From assembly GCA_045646965.1 (NCBI GenBank), contig JAZRLR010000029.1:1-64000 (forward strand): a DNA stretch of 64,000 nucleotides, read 5' to 3'. Shown in pieces: positions 18,346 through 27,143 of the stretch. The translations under genes and the position numbers were made by a program. The stretch is from HGM04593 sp045646965 (GTDB taxonomy: Bacteria > Bacteroidota > Bacteroidia > Bacteroidales > Bacteroidaceae). Under the pieces are notes generated by a model. That model searched no databases. It was given only the letters and a program-made list of their open reading frames with translations, and had not been told where the DNA came from. Position 1 is the stretch's first letter, and every line of letters begins with the position of its first letter.

Positions 18346-19920
18346 ATGAAAAAGATTAAGTATCTACTTATTATGGCGTTGGCGGCATTGAGCTTCAACG
18401 CCTGCGAGGATGTACCAGCCCCCTACACCCTGCCCACAGGCGCGGGAAGCGGTAGCGGCGACAGCGGCAGCGAGAGCTATCCCAATGTTTATATCGACGA
18501 GAGCTTTGCCGAGAGCCTTGGCAGCTTTATATCGAAATCAATTGTGGGCAGTTTCTCTTGGAGAACTGCAAGCAACGACTACGGACAGGCCTATGCCATA
18601 ATGTCGGGCTATTCAAACGGCGCAAGCCAGGATGCCGAGACTTGGCTCATATCGCCCGAGATTGATTTCTCACAGGAGACCGCAGCAAGCATCAGTTTCG
18701 ACTATGTAATAAACAAAGGCGAAGCAAGCGCAGCAGCTTCAAACCACAAAATGCTCATAAGCAGCAACTACACAGGCGATGTAAAAACAGCCGACTGGAC
18801 AGAGATTGACTACAACGCCATAAACAGGAATTCGTGGTCGTTCAACAGCACAGGCAACCTTGCGATACCCACCGAGATGCTTGGCCAAGGCTCTGTGGTC
18901 ATTGCATTCAAATACATCTCCTCGACCGAGACATCGAGCTCGTGGGAGATTATGAACCTCTTGGTTACAGGAGAGAACGGCGGAAATGTAAAGGTTGAGA
19001 CCGTGCCCGACACACCGAGCAGCATAGCCGATGTAATTGCGGCAGGCACAGGAAAGGCCCGCATCGTAGGAACCGTGGTTGCCACATACACCAAAGGATT
19101 CCTTGCACAGGACGAAACAGGCCACATACTTGTATATCTCGGTGCAACACCCTCTTGCAAAGTGGGAGACGTTGTAAACGTGGGAGGCAGCATTGGCACC
19201 TATGGAGGTATGTTTCAGTTTGGACAAGGCAGCACAGTAGCCAAGACAGGCACAGCCGAGGTTACACGCCCCACCCCGCTCGCAATCACACCCGAGGCAC
19301 TCGACGCATACTACGACACTCCCTATATAGAGTATGTAGAATACACCGGCGTGCTCACCATCTCGGGTAACTATTATAACATAGCCGTAGAGGGAGCAAC
19401 CGTCAAAGGCTCTGTTTCAAACCCCGTGAGCGGCCTCATAGACAGCGAACTCAACGGCAAGGAGGTGACCGTGACAGGCTACCTCATAGGCACATCGAGC
19501 AACGCAGACGGCAAGTACATAAATACTATGGCTACAAGCGTAACTTTGCCCGTGAAACCCCTCATCACCTACACCGCGAGCGAGTATAAGGCAGCCTTCG
19601 ATGCAAATAACAGCGACGAGGTTATTTTGAGCGGATATATCGTGGGAAGCAACACTGGCCGCGGCTCAAATTTCAACGGCAAAATAGGTGCTGAAGGTGC
19701 ATCACCCCTCAACATCCTTATATCGGACAACGCCGACGAGAACGACTGCACAAACTGCGTATATGTATCTCTTTCTAACACCGAAATAAAAGCAGCTCTC
19801 AACCTGCAAAGCAACCCCGGGAACTTCAAGAAGAAAGTTACCCTCACAGGCAAGATGGTTCAAACATCGTTCGAGGGCATTGTGGGCTTGGGCGAAATAA
19901 CAGCCTACACCATAGAATAA
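18346..19920 (+). CDS. Multidomain surface lipoprotein (jelly-roll plus OB-fold/DUF6359-like domains)
   Basis: A 524-residue lipoprotein with Cys at 20 in LSFNACEDVPAPY and a Gly/Ser-rich linker. Residues 45-210 form a jelly-roll resembling the choice-of-anchor J domain (AETWLISPEIDFS...). Residues 225-400 form one or two OB-like domains (ARIVGTVVATYTKGFLAQDETGHILVY split over 226-255) like those found in extracellular nucleases. Residues 405-524 resemble DUF6359 (VILSGYIVGSNT). It is the third gene of the TonB operon, 36 bases after the DUF5689 protein. Ligand capture at the surface is likely; nucleic acid binding is possible but not shown. Confidence 0.65.
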   Translation: MKKIKYLLIMALAALSFNACEDVPAPYTLPTGAGSGSGDSGSESYPNVYIDESFAESLGSFISKSIVGSFSWRTASNDYGQAYAIMSGYSNGASQDAETWLISPEIDFSQETAASISFDYVINKGEASAAASNHKMLISSNYTGDVKTADWTEIDYNAINRNSWSFNSTGNLAIPTEMLGQGSVVIAFKYISSTETSSSWEIMNLLVTGENGGNVKVETVPDTPSSIADVIAAGTGKARIVGTVVATYTKGFLAQDETGHILVYLGATPSCKVGDVVNVGGSIGTYGGMFQFGQGSTVAKTGTAEVTRPTPLAITPEALDAYYDTPYIEYVEYTGVLTISGNYYNIAVEGATVKGSVSNPVSGLIDSELNGKEVTVTGYLIGTSSNADGKYINTMATSVTLPVKPLITYTASEYKAAFDANNSDEVILSGYIVGSNTGRGSNFNGKIGAEGASPLNILISDNADENDCTNCVYVSLSNTEIKAALNLQSNPGNFKKKVTLTGKMVQTSFEGIVGLGEITAYTIE

Positions 19921-19943
19921 TCCCTCTTAAAACCACAAAATGC

Positions 19944-19971
19944 ACGGGGCAGCCTTCACAGACTGTCCCGT
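19944..19971 (+). terminator. Terminator of the TonB-lipoprotein operon
   Basis: A 9-bp stem ACGGGGCAG with CTGTCCCGT (one G-T pair), loop of about 10 bases, followed by CTTTTATG on the plus strand. It begins 24 bases after the operon's last stop codon. Confidence 0.7.
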
Positions 19972-20016
19972 CTTTTATGCCACAACCCGAGGAGAAGCAC
20001 AATTTTAAAAAGAAAA

Positions 20017-20049
20017 TTTGCACATATTGGAGCGAAATCACTATCTTCG
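20017..20049 (+). promoter_or_regulatory. Promoter of fabG
   Basis: TTTG at 20017-20020 and TATCTTCG at 20042-20049, spaced 21 bases, fit the Bacteroidota -33/-7 pattern with one mismatch. The fabG start lies 27 bases after the -7 box. Confidence 0.65.
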
Positions 20050-20075
20050 CATAGAAGGTTAAAAAAACACATATT

Positions 20076-20822
20076 ATGAAACTATTAGAAGGAAAAGTGG
20101 CTCTCATCACAGGTGCCACACGAGGTATAGGACGTGCGATAGCCGTCAAGTTTGCCGAGGAGGGAGCAAATATCGCATTCACCTACCGACAGATAAATAA
20201 CAACGCACAGGAGCTCATTGAGCAGATTACAGCTATGGGCGTAACCTGCAAAGGATATGCGTCGGACGCAGCTAGCTACACAGCCACCGAGGAGACCGTG
20301 AAACAGATTCTCGCCGACTTTGGCAAGATTGACGTTCTTGTAAACAACGCAGGAATCACAAAAGACGGTATGCTGATGCGTATGACCGAGGAGCAGTGGG
20401 ACAGCGTAATAAGCACAAATCTTAAATCGGCATTCAATTTCACACGCGCCGTGGTGCCCGCTATGGCAAAACAGCGCGGCGGCAGCATTATAAATATGAC
20501 CTCAATCGTGGGAGAGCACGGCAACGCCGGACAATGTAACTACTCGGCTTCAAAGGCTGGTGTAATAGGCCTCGCAAAGTCGGTAGCCAAGGAGATGGGC
20601 CCCCGCGGTATCAGAGCCAACTGCATAGCTCCCGGATTTATCCTCACCGATATGACATCGGCTATACCCGAGGAGATGCGTAACGAGTGGGCAAAAAGCA
20701 TTCCCCTGCGCCGCGCAGGAACCCCCGAAGATGTGGCAAACGTGGCACTTTTCCTCGCCGGAGATATGTCGTCGTATGTCAGCGGACAGGTGATAAACTG
20801 CTGCGGAGCGATGAGCTGCTAA
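20076..20822 (+). CDS. fabG: 3-oxoacyl-[acyl-carrier-protein] reductase
   Basis: A 248-residue short-chain dehydrogenase that reduces 3-oxoacyl-ACP with NADPH in each round of fatty acid elongation. The cofactor loop TGATRGIG is at 13-20, NNAG at 90-93, and the catalytic Ser143, Tyr156 and Lys160 are in MTSIVGEHGNAGQCNYSASK. The C-terminus (SSYVSGQVINCCGAM) has the usual SGQ-x-GG-M end but with CCGAM in place of the common VDGGM. It is a single-gene unit with its own promoter, ending at a shared terminator with pyrG. Other SDR roles are possible, but length and motifs fit FabG well. Confidence 0.88.
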   Translation: MKLLEGKVALITGATRGIGRAIAVKFAEEGANIAFTYRQINNNAQELIEQITAMGVTCKGYASDAASYTATEETVKQILADFGKIDVLVNNAGITKDGMLMRMTEEQWDSVISTNLKSAFNFTRAVVPAMAKQRGGSIINMTSIVGEHGNAGQCNYSASKAGVIGLAKSVAKEMGPRGIRANCIAPGFILTDMTSAIPEEMRNEWAKSIPLRRAGTPEDVANVALFLAGDMSSYVSGQVINCCGAMSC

Positions 20823-20850
20823 CCGTCACCTTTTAATACAGCAAAGCAAA

Positions 20851-20870
20851 AGGGCTGCCCTGGCAGCCCT
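20851..20870. terminator. Bidirectional terminator between fabG and pyrG
   Basis: An 8-bp stem AGGGCTGC with GCAGCCCT and a CCTG loop, with T-rich sequence downstream on both strands. It sits between the convergent fabG and pyrG genes. Confidence 0.8.
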
Positions 20871-20892
20871 TTCTTATTTATATGCAATGTAA

Positions 20893-22497
20893 TTAACCTT
20901 TGCGTGCAACTACATTCTTCACAAACTCCATTACAAGGGGTGAGGGGTGAAGAACGGTGCTCGAATACTGGGGCTCATATATAACACCCACATACCAGTC
21001 GCAAGCAGGAAACTCCACGATGTCCACAAGCTCCGACTCGCAATTAACACCCGAGCAGATGAGACCTGCGCGCTCGAGCTCCTCGCGGTACTCTGTGTTA
21101 AGCTCATAACGGTGGTAGTGACGCTCTGTTATTCTGTCGGCACCGTAAGCAGCGTGAGCCTTTGTTCCTGCAGCCACAAGAGTGTCGTAACCGCCGCGAC
21201 GCATTGTGCCGAAGGGGTTGCCGATGCTCTTCTGGTCCTCCATAATATCTACGATATTGTGTGTGGTCTTGTCGTCCATCTCATAACTATTGGCGTCGGC
21301 GTAACCGAGCAGAGTGCGGGCGCACTCTATCGCCATAACCTGCATTCCAAGACCGATACCCAATGTCACAAGGTTGTTCTCGCGGCAATATTTTGCGGCA
21401 ATCACCTTACCCTCGAAACCGCGGGGACCCACTCCGGGACAGATGATGTAACCGTCCATACCTTTGAGTTCCTCGGCTACGTTCTCCTCGGTAATCTTCT
21501 CGCTGTTTATGAAATGGGGTTTAATTTTGCAATCATTGTATGCGCCACACTGTGAAAGGCTCTCGTGGATACTCTTATACGCATCCTGAAGGTCGTATTT
21601 ACCAACGAGACCGATATTCACAACCTTTTTCGCATTCTTGCGACGCTCCACGAATGAACGCCAGGGAGCCAATGCGGGAGTTTCTCCTATCTCCTCGCCT
21701 GTGAGGCTCAAGATGGCGGTGTCAAGGCCCTGCTCCTGCATTTTGATGGGCACCTCGTAGATTGAGGGCACGTCGAGGCTCTGCACCACGCAGTCGGGAC
21801 GCACGTTACAGAAGCTTGCAACCTTTTTGCAAAGGCTTGAGCTCAACTTGTGCTCGGCACGCAAAACAAGGCAGTCGGGCTGAATACCGAGGCTCTGCAA
21901 CTGCTTCACAGAGTGCTGTGTGGGCTTTGTCTTGAGCTCGCCCGCAGCCGAGAGATAAGGCACATAAGTGAGGTGTACGCACACGGCACGGTTGCCGAGC
22001 TCCCACTTGAGCTGACGTATAGCCTCGAGGAAAGGCAAGCCCTCGATATCTCCCACGGTACCGCCAATCTCGGTAATCACAAAGTCGAATTTATCCTTTG
22101 TGCTGCCGCGTTTCATCTTGCGTTTAATCTCGTCGGTGATGTGAGGAATAACCTGCACGGTCTTTCCAAGATAGTCGCCGCGACGCTCCTTATCGATAAC
22201 CTCGCTGTAGATGCGACCTGTTGTGAAAGTGTTCCAACGTGTAGTCTTGATATCGGTGAAACGCTCATAGTGACCGAGGTCGAGGTCGGCCTCGTGGCCG
22301 TCTATGGTAACGTAACACTCGCCGTGCTCCTGGGGGTTGAGAGTTCCGGGAGACACATTTATGTACGGATCGAATTTCTGAATAGTGATTTTATATCCCC
22401 TTGCCTGCAAGAGCTTACCCAAAGAGGCAGAGATAATACCTTTACCGAGAGAAGAGGCAACGCCACCGGTAACGAATATAAATTTTGTATCAGCCAT
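20893..22497 (-). CDS. pyrG: CTP synthase with a glutaminase domain that lacks its catalytic triad
   Basis: A 534-residue enzyme that aminates UTP to CTP using ATP. The synthase half (1-270) looks intact: GGVASSLGKG at 11-20, DGHEADLDLGHYERF at 66-80, ITEIGGTVGD at 141-150, and LKTKPTQHSVKQLQ. The C-terminal half has the class I glutaminase fold, but the nucleophile motif GICLGMQ reads GIGLGMQ (Gly at 382) and the HPE motif reads YEPQ (Glu508, Gln510). All three triad residues are therefore replaced. The enzyme should depend on free ammonia, or on a separate ammonia source. The frame extends upstream to 22620; the start at 22497 (MADTKFIFVTGG) is the family start and sits 60 bases below a strong promoter. 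Confidence 0.93.
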   Translation of the reverse strand: MADTKFIFVTGGVASSLGKGIISASLGKLLQARGYKITIQKFDPYINVSPGTLNPQEHGECYVTIDGHEADLDLGHYERFTDIKTTRWNTFTTGRIYSEVIDKERRGDYLGKTVQVIPHITDEIKRKMKRGSTKDKFDFVITEIGGTVGDIEGLPFLEAIRQLKWELGNRAVCVHLTYVPYLSAAGELKTKPTQHSVKQLQSLGIQPDCLVLRAEHKLSSSLCKKVASFCNVRPDCVVQSLDVPSIYEVPIKMQEQGLDTAILSLTGEEIGETPALAPWRSFVERRKNAKKVVNIGLVGKYDLQDAYKSIHESLSQCGAYNDCKIKPHFINSEKITEENVAEELKGMDGYIICPGVGPRGFEGKVIAAKYCRENNLVTLGIGLGMQVMAIECARTLLGYADANSYEMDDKTTHNIVDIMEDQKSIGNPFGTMRRGGYDTLVAAGTKAHAAYGADRITERHYHRYELNTEYREELERAGLICSGVNCESELVDIVEFPACDWYVGVIYEPQYSSTVLHPSPLVMEFVKNVVARKG

Positions 22498-22557
22498 ATA
22501 AAATAGATGTTTAATTAAATCTTTTCGGTTCTGTCCAAACCTATGGCTTTGGACATA

Positions 22558-22588
22558 CAAAGATAGTGCAAGCCGAGCGCAATACAAA
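22558..22588 (-). promoter_or_regulatory. Promoter of pyrG
   Basis: On the minus strand TTTG (22585-22588) and TATCTTTG (22558-22565) are separated by exactly 19 bases, a full match to the Bacteroidota promoter. The implied leader is about 50-55 bases. Confidence 0.8.
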
Positions 22589-22754
22589 ATAAATTTAGAT
22601 TTTTTGAGAAGAAAAAGCAAAGAAAATTTAGTGCAAGAAAAGCAAAAGAAAAAGCAGAACTAATTATTAACTGAAATTCTTTGTAAAGTTCATCGCAAAA
22701 GATTTTAGGGTAATTATTTAAAACTTGAGCGCAAGGCACGATTCGGGACAGAAA

Positions 22755-22784
22755 AAAGGCTGTGCCGCAATGGGCACAGCCTTT
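22755..22784 (-). terminator. Terminator after the GH27-GH16 gene
   Basis: A 12-bp stem (AAAGGCTGTGCC with GGCACAGCCTTT), 6-base loop, then TTTTTTCTG on the minus strand. It begins 21 bases past the stop codon. Confidence 0.85.
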
Positions 22785-22805
22785 AACTATCTTTAATTTA
22801 GAAAA

Positions 22806-25800
22806 TTATTTCACCACAATTTTACTGTCATTTATCATATATACACCGCCGGGCAAAGTAAATATGTGAGAGCCGCTCACAAAAGCCTCGGCAGCTTTGC
22901 GTCCCGATAGGTCGTAGACCGCAATCACAGTAGGCTCGTTCACCGACACCTCCACTCCGCCGTAAACGGCAGTTACATTCACAGCGACATCGGCAGCGAC
23001 ATCTACCACATCTACCGTGCCGAGAGTATTGCTCATACCCTCCTTCTGATATACGCGCACCCAGTCGAAGAGAGTCTCGTAGGTGTGTGTAACGTCGGCA
23101 TTTGCAGCCCAAGAACCGTTGCCCACGCTCTGGTTGAGAATGAGGTAGAAATGCTTGTCAAAGGGCCACTGTCCCTGGTCGAGGTGATTCTGTGTGGTCG
23201 ATTTGGTGTATCGGCCCACCTGCTTGCCATCGACAAACCAAGTGAGGGTTGTGGCGTCCCACTCAAGGGCGTAGGTGTGGTAACGGTCGAGCGGCAAAGC
23301 ATAGTTGAAGCTCGATGTAGGGTTATTCTTATAGCCGAGGACGTATGTCCATTTGGAGTGAATGGTGTGATAAGAGCGTTCATCGGTATCTATAACCTCA
23401 AATATGTCAATCTCGCCACAGCCGGGCCAGCCGAGAGACTGATCCTCGGGCATCATCCACAGAGCGGGGAAGTTACCCTTCCAAGGATTTGTGAGAAGGC
23501 GGCACTCTACCCTGCCGTATGTGAAGCCAAATGCCGACTGCGATTTCACACCGCCTGTAATCATAGGCACGTCGTCAATCTCTGTGTCGGGGTTGGGTAT
23601 TGCGCGTGTCACGAGCTTGCCGTCCTCGATATATACCACCTGCTCGCTGTCGCTGAGCCAACGGTTCCACGTTGCACCCTGACGCACGCATCGGCTCCAC
23701 CACGTTGCATCGGGCTGTGTGCCGTCGGGGGCGTCGAACTCGTCGCTAAAGACAAGGTGATACTCGCCGTCGGCGCTCTTCTCGAAGTTGGCGTAAAGGG
23801 CCACATCGCCGTCGATATATGCGGCAGGAATGGTGAGAGAGTTATTCTCTACAGAAATAACCTCCTCGTTCCACTGGCAATTGCCGTTGATATACTGCTC
23901 GCCGTCGATGTTACAACCGTGACGCACAACCACTTCGTCGGCCACAAAGCCCGGAGCGCCCTCAAGCACAATCTGCAAGGGTTGCAAAGGAGTCACGGTC
24001 ATAGGAAGTGCCGAGTTGTTTGTTCCGTTTATGCTGCCGTTTACAGTGAAAAGCTCGAGGCTCGGAGTTCCGCTCAAAATATTGAGCAGAAAATCGCACA
24101 CACGACCGCCCTGCGCAACAATTTCGTCAGAGCCTGCAGGAGTGAGGTCGTTCACATCGGCCTTCAGACGCACACGATAGACACCGCCGCCCTTCAAAAC
24201 CTCGGGCAGGGCGAAGCGCAAAGTTGCGTCCGATGCGGCGTTATCTGCGGTAAATGCCACAAGCTCGCTCGAATAGGCGGGGAGAGACTCATCGTTGAGC
24301 AGAGGGGTAAACTTGCCGTCGTTATTAAAATCGACATACAGATAATACTGCATAGCGGAATCGCCGCCCTCTATGTTAAACGTGATTGATTTTGCGTTGC
24401 GCAAAAGCAGCGACTCGGCGGTAAGATTCTCATATACGTTATTTCCGTCGATAGAGAAGTTATACTCGTCGGCACCACCTCTCACGGTGAGCGCAAAGGC
24501 TGCTGCGCCGTCGTTTGTGGCACCCTTGTCGAACGAGAGGGCATAGCCCTCGCCACCGCTTGTAATCTCTTTTACAAAGACAGCCTCTATATATACATCG
24601 CCGTCGATATATGCGGCAGGAATTGTAATTACATCGCCCTCAAGGGTATATGCAGGCAGGAGTGCCTCGTCGTATTGTTTTACGCCACACAAATACTGCT
24701 CACCGTCGAAATTGTGGCCGTGACGCACCTTTAGCGCGTCGAGCACATATCCGTCGGCAGGCACAGCCTTCACGCTCAACGCTGCACCGAAAGGGACCTC
24801 GGCAGGGAGAGCGGAGCCGTCGGCTGCAAGAAGCTGTCCGTTGGCCGTTGCAATGGTCAGAGGAGAGTTGTCGCCGTGTATATTGAGAAGCACGTCGCAC
24901 ACCGCACCGCCGTTCTTTATTATACCGTTGCCATCCTCGGCACGTCCCGCAGCATCGATAGAAGCCCAATCGACCTTGTAGCGCATCATATAATAACCAT
25001 TTTTGAGGTCGGCGGGGATGGTGAACGCAGGCGGGTTGAGCACGTTGGCATTTGAAACAGTCTCGCCGTTGCTGTTATATCCCTTACCTGAACCAAGGCT
25101 CGGCTCGGCATAAGAGAAGGCCATAATATCGCTCGACTCGGGTATAGAACCGTCGGAGTTGAGGGTGCACTCAAAAGAGCCGTCCTGTCCGCGGTCGATG
25201 TATACAAAGCCATTCATCCAATTGCCCGAAAAGCCAAAAGAGGGAGTAACAGTCTCGCCTGCTTTTGCAGCGAACGCAGAGCTTTCTACCTTGCTATATA
25301 TCTTGAGCGGAGTGGGAAGAGAGATTGTCTGGTCGCCGTCGGACGAGCCGTTCAATGAGATATTGTTCAGGCGGCGTGAATTATGGGTATATCCCAATGA
25401 TTTGTCGAAAATCACGGGGTAGAACTCCACAACCTCCTTACCCGCTGCTATGAGCTGCATACAATCGATGTCGGCCATCCAGCCGCTTTCGTTGTAAAGT
25501 CTCACGGTGTTATTTCCTTTTTCGAGAGTAACAATTACATCTGCGGTGCCAACTCTGTTCCAGTTGCCCGAATTGGTTGTCACCTCAATGGGGGCTCCAC
25601 CGTTCACGCTTACCGACATTGTGCGGTTATCGCCCGACACAAAAGAGAAGCGCAAAGTGTACTCGCCACCCTCTTTGCTATATACGTTACGCCACTGAAG
25701 GTCGTTCTCGGCTCTGCCGCCAAGCCACCCTGCCGCAACGCCTCCCGAGCAGATGTTCTTCTCGGAATAGATGGCTGTGCCCTCTGTTTCATTGCTCACA

Positions 25801-27041
25801 ATCTCCTGATAGCACGACAGCCAAGCTGTTTCGGCCTCGTAGAGTGTGCGCTCGAGACGCTCCTCGGCTGTGAGTTTGTAGATGCGTGTACCGTGGGCAG
25901 GCACCGCAGCCGAAAGGGTTCCCTCGTAGATTCCCTTATCTTTCTTCTCGAAGAGGTCGCGCACGACCACCTCGCCGCCCAGGTCGAGCTGCGAGAAATC
26001 GACGCTCATAGAGAGCTGTGCGTCGGTGGGGTTATAGAAAGCCACCACACGTTTGGTGCCGTTGAGTTCCTCGACATCCTTTACAAGGACATAACCGCCG
26101 CCGTCTCTCTTTACCACATAAGCCTGCAGGCCGAGGACGTCCTGATTCACAGCTATGAGTTCTTTGTTCTGCATAAGGGAGAGGGCGTTGCCTTTTATAT
26201 CGTTAAGGTCGCAGCCAATGAGCAGAGGAGAGCTCATAACACACCACATACCAAAGTGAGTCTTGTCCTCCTCGTCGGTGAGGCCGCGCCCCACCTCAAG
26301 CATATCCATATCGTTGTAACGACCGCCGCCGGTGTAGGCCGACAGATAGAGACTCTGGTTTATAATACTCTTTACCGAAGCCCATCCAAGAAATATATCC
26401 TCTGTGGTGCGCCACGAATTGGCTATTTCACAAGCCCAAGTACCGGGGAAAGCCCAGCGGCAGATGTTCCAGGTGACATCGTTGCGACCTGTGCTTTTTA
26501 TAGCCTCGTAAATCTCTTTGTAACGAGCCTCCACATTAAGGTCGAGCCTGTCGGCGTTGTTTCCCGCGTCGGCACCGCAGTAGTCGATTTTAATAAAATC
26601 GAAATCGAGCTCGTTGAAATAGAGCTGCATATCCTGCTCGTCGTGACCGTAGAGGCCCACACCTATACCTATGGTGTCACCACCCCAAAACGATGCGCAG
26701 GTGTTACAACCCGCATCGGAGTAGATACCGGCCTTGAGTCCTTTTGAGTGTATATAATCGACAAGGGGGCGCAAACCGTTGGGGAAGCGCGTGGGGTGAA
26801 TGATGAGCTTGCCATCGGCGTCGCGGCCACCAAAGAAGCCGTCGTCTATGTTCACGTGGTTATACCCGCAGTCATAGAAGCCAAGCTCGACCATAGCGTC
26901 GGCCTGCACCTTTATCACAGAATCGTTTATAAGGAAGCCGTAGGTGTTCCACGAGCTCCATCCCATAAGGGGTGGCTCTACAGCCAAAACTGCCAAAGGC
27001 ATAGTTACAAATGCCAAAAGCCAGAGTAAAGATTTTTTCAT
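22806..27041 (-). CDS. Two-enzyme glycoside hydrolase: GH27 plus GH16 with repeated accessory modules
   Basis: A 1411-residue secreted protein with a signal peptide of about 20 residues. Residues 21-320 are a GH27 domain (alpha-galactosidase or beta-arabinopyranosidase type): MGWSSWNTYG, nucleophile D153 in FIKIDYCG, and the acid/base motif YNDMDMLEVG at 242-251. Residues 320-395 are its C-terminal beta domain. Residues 400-535 resemble a CBM35/CBM6 sugar-binding module. Residues 541-825 and 827-1090 are two copies of an unassigned beta-rich module, both with VRHG-x-N-x-DGEQY and TIPAAYIDGDV. Residues 1090-1335 are a GH16 domain with catalytic motif GEIDIFE at 1209-1215 (E1210, E1215). The last 65 residues resemble a type IX secretion sorting tail (VYDLSGRK...LPGGVY). 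It is a single-gene unit with a palindrome upstream at 27065-27087. Confidence 0.88.
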   Translation of the reverse strand: MKKSLLWLLAFVTMPLAVLAVEPPLMGWSSWNTYGFLINDSVIKVQADAMVELGFYDCGYNHVNIDDGFFGGRDADGKLIIHPTRFPNGLRPLVDYIHSKGLKAGIYSDAGCNTCASFWGGDTIGIGVGLYGHDEQDMQLYFNELDFDFIKIDYCGADAGNNADRLDLNVEARYKEIYEAIKSTGRNDVTWNICRWAFPGTWACEIANSWRTTEDIFLGWASVKSIINQSLYLSAYTGGGRYNDMDMLEVGRGLTDEEDKTHFGMWCVMSSPLLIGCDLNDIKGNALSLMQNKELIAVNQDVLGLQAYVVKRDGGGYVLVKDVEELNGTKRVVAFYNPTDAQLSMSVDFSQLDLGGEVVVRDLFEKKDKGIYEGTLSAAVPAHGTRIYKLTAEERLERTLYEAETAWLSCYQEIVSNETEGTAIYSEKNICSGGVAAGWLGGRAENDLQWRNVYSKEGGEYTLRFSFVSGDNRTMSVSVNGGAPIEVTTNSGNWNRVGTADVIVTLEKGNNTVRLYNESGWMADIDCMQLIAAGKEVVEFYPVIFDKSLGYTHNSRRLNNISLNGSSDGDQTISLPTPLKIYSKVESSAFAAKAGETVTPSFGFSGNWMNGFVYIDRGQDGSFECTLNSDGSIPESSDIMAFSYAEPSLGSGKGYNSNGETVSNANVLNPPAFTIPADLKNGYYMMRYKVDWASIDAAGRAEDGNGIIKNGGAVCDVLLNIHGDNSPLTIATANGQLLAADGSALPAEVPFGAALSVKAVPADGYVLDALKVRHGHNFDGEQYLCGVKQYDEALLPAYTLEGDVITIPAAYIDGDVYIEAVFVKEITSGGEGYALSFDKGATNDGAAAFALTVRGGADEYNFSIDGNNVYENLTAESLLLRNAKSITFNIEGGDSAMQYYLYVDFNNDGKFTPLLNDESLPAYSSELVAFTADNAASDATLRFALPEVLKGGGVYRVRLKADVNDLTPAGSDEIVAQGGRVCDFLLNILSGTPSLELFTVNGSINGTNNSALPMTVTPLQPLQIVLEGAPGFVADEVVVRHGCNIDGEQYINGNCQWNEEVISVENNSLTIPAAYIDGDVALYANFEKSADGEYHLVFSDEFDAPDGTQPDATWWSRCVRQGATWNRWLSDSEQVVYIEDGKLVTRAIPNPDTEIDDVPMITGGVKSQSAFGFTYGRVECRLLTNPWKGNFPALWMMPEDQSLGWPGCGEIDIFEVIDTDERSYHTIHSKWTYVLGYKNNPTSSFNYALPLDRYHTYALEWDATTLTWFVDGKQVGRYTKSTTQNHLDQGQWPFDKHFYLILNQSVGNGSWAANADVTHTYETLFDWVRVYQKEGMSNTLGTVDVVDVAADVAVNVTAVYGGVEVSVNEPTVIAVYDLSGRKAAEAFVSGSHIFTLPGGVYMINDSKIVVK

Positions 27042-27053
27042 AACATATACTTT

Positions 27054-27087
27054 AAAAGTTATCTCTATATTTATTTTGTAAATATAG
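27054..27087 (-). promoter_or_regulatory. Promoter region and AT-rich palindrome upstream of the GH27-GH16 gene
   Basis: Minus-strand TAACTTTT (27054-27061) is one base off the -7 consensus and lies 13 bases upstream of the start codon. Directly upstream is a perfect 9-bp inverted repeat CTATATTTA-TTTTG-TAAATATAG (27065-27087), covering where a -33 box would be. It has the form of an operator. Confidence 0.4.
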
Positions 27088-27143
27088 AAAAAAGAGAACT
27101 ATCTGCGAATTTTTAAGCCGTTTTTTAGGCAGATATTTACAAA

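Noticed and set aside
20893..22497. Frameshift or read error as the cause of the missing PyrG triad
   Set aside because: The frame is continuous and well conserved on both sides of each site; three separate substitutions at exactly the catalytic positions are not an error pattern. Raw reads were not available, so this is judged, not proven.
22498..22620. Longer N-terminus for pyrG
   Set aside because: The extra 41 residues are low-complexity, would begin upstream of the clear promoter, and family proteins start at MADTKFIFVTGG-like sequence.
23085..24389. A 434-codon open frame on the plus strand opposite the GH27-GH16 gene
   Set aside because: It is the antisense shadow of a well-supported gene, has no recognisable domain and is rich in Cys, His and Arg as expected from the reverse reading of this codon bias.
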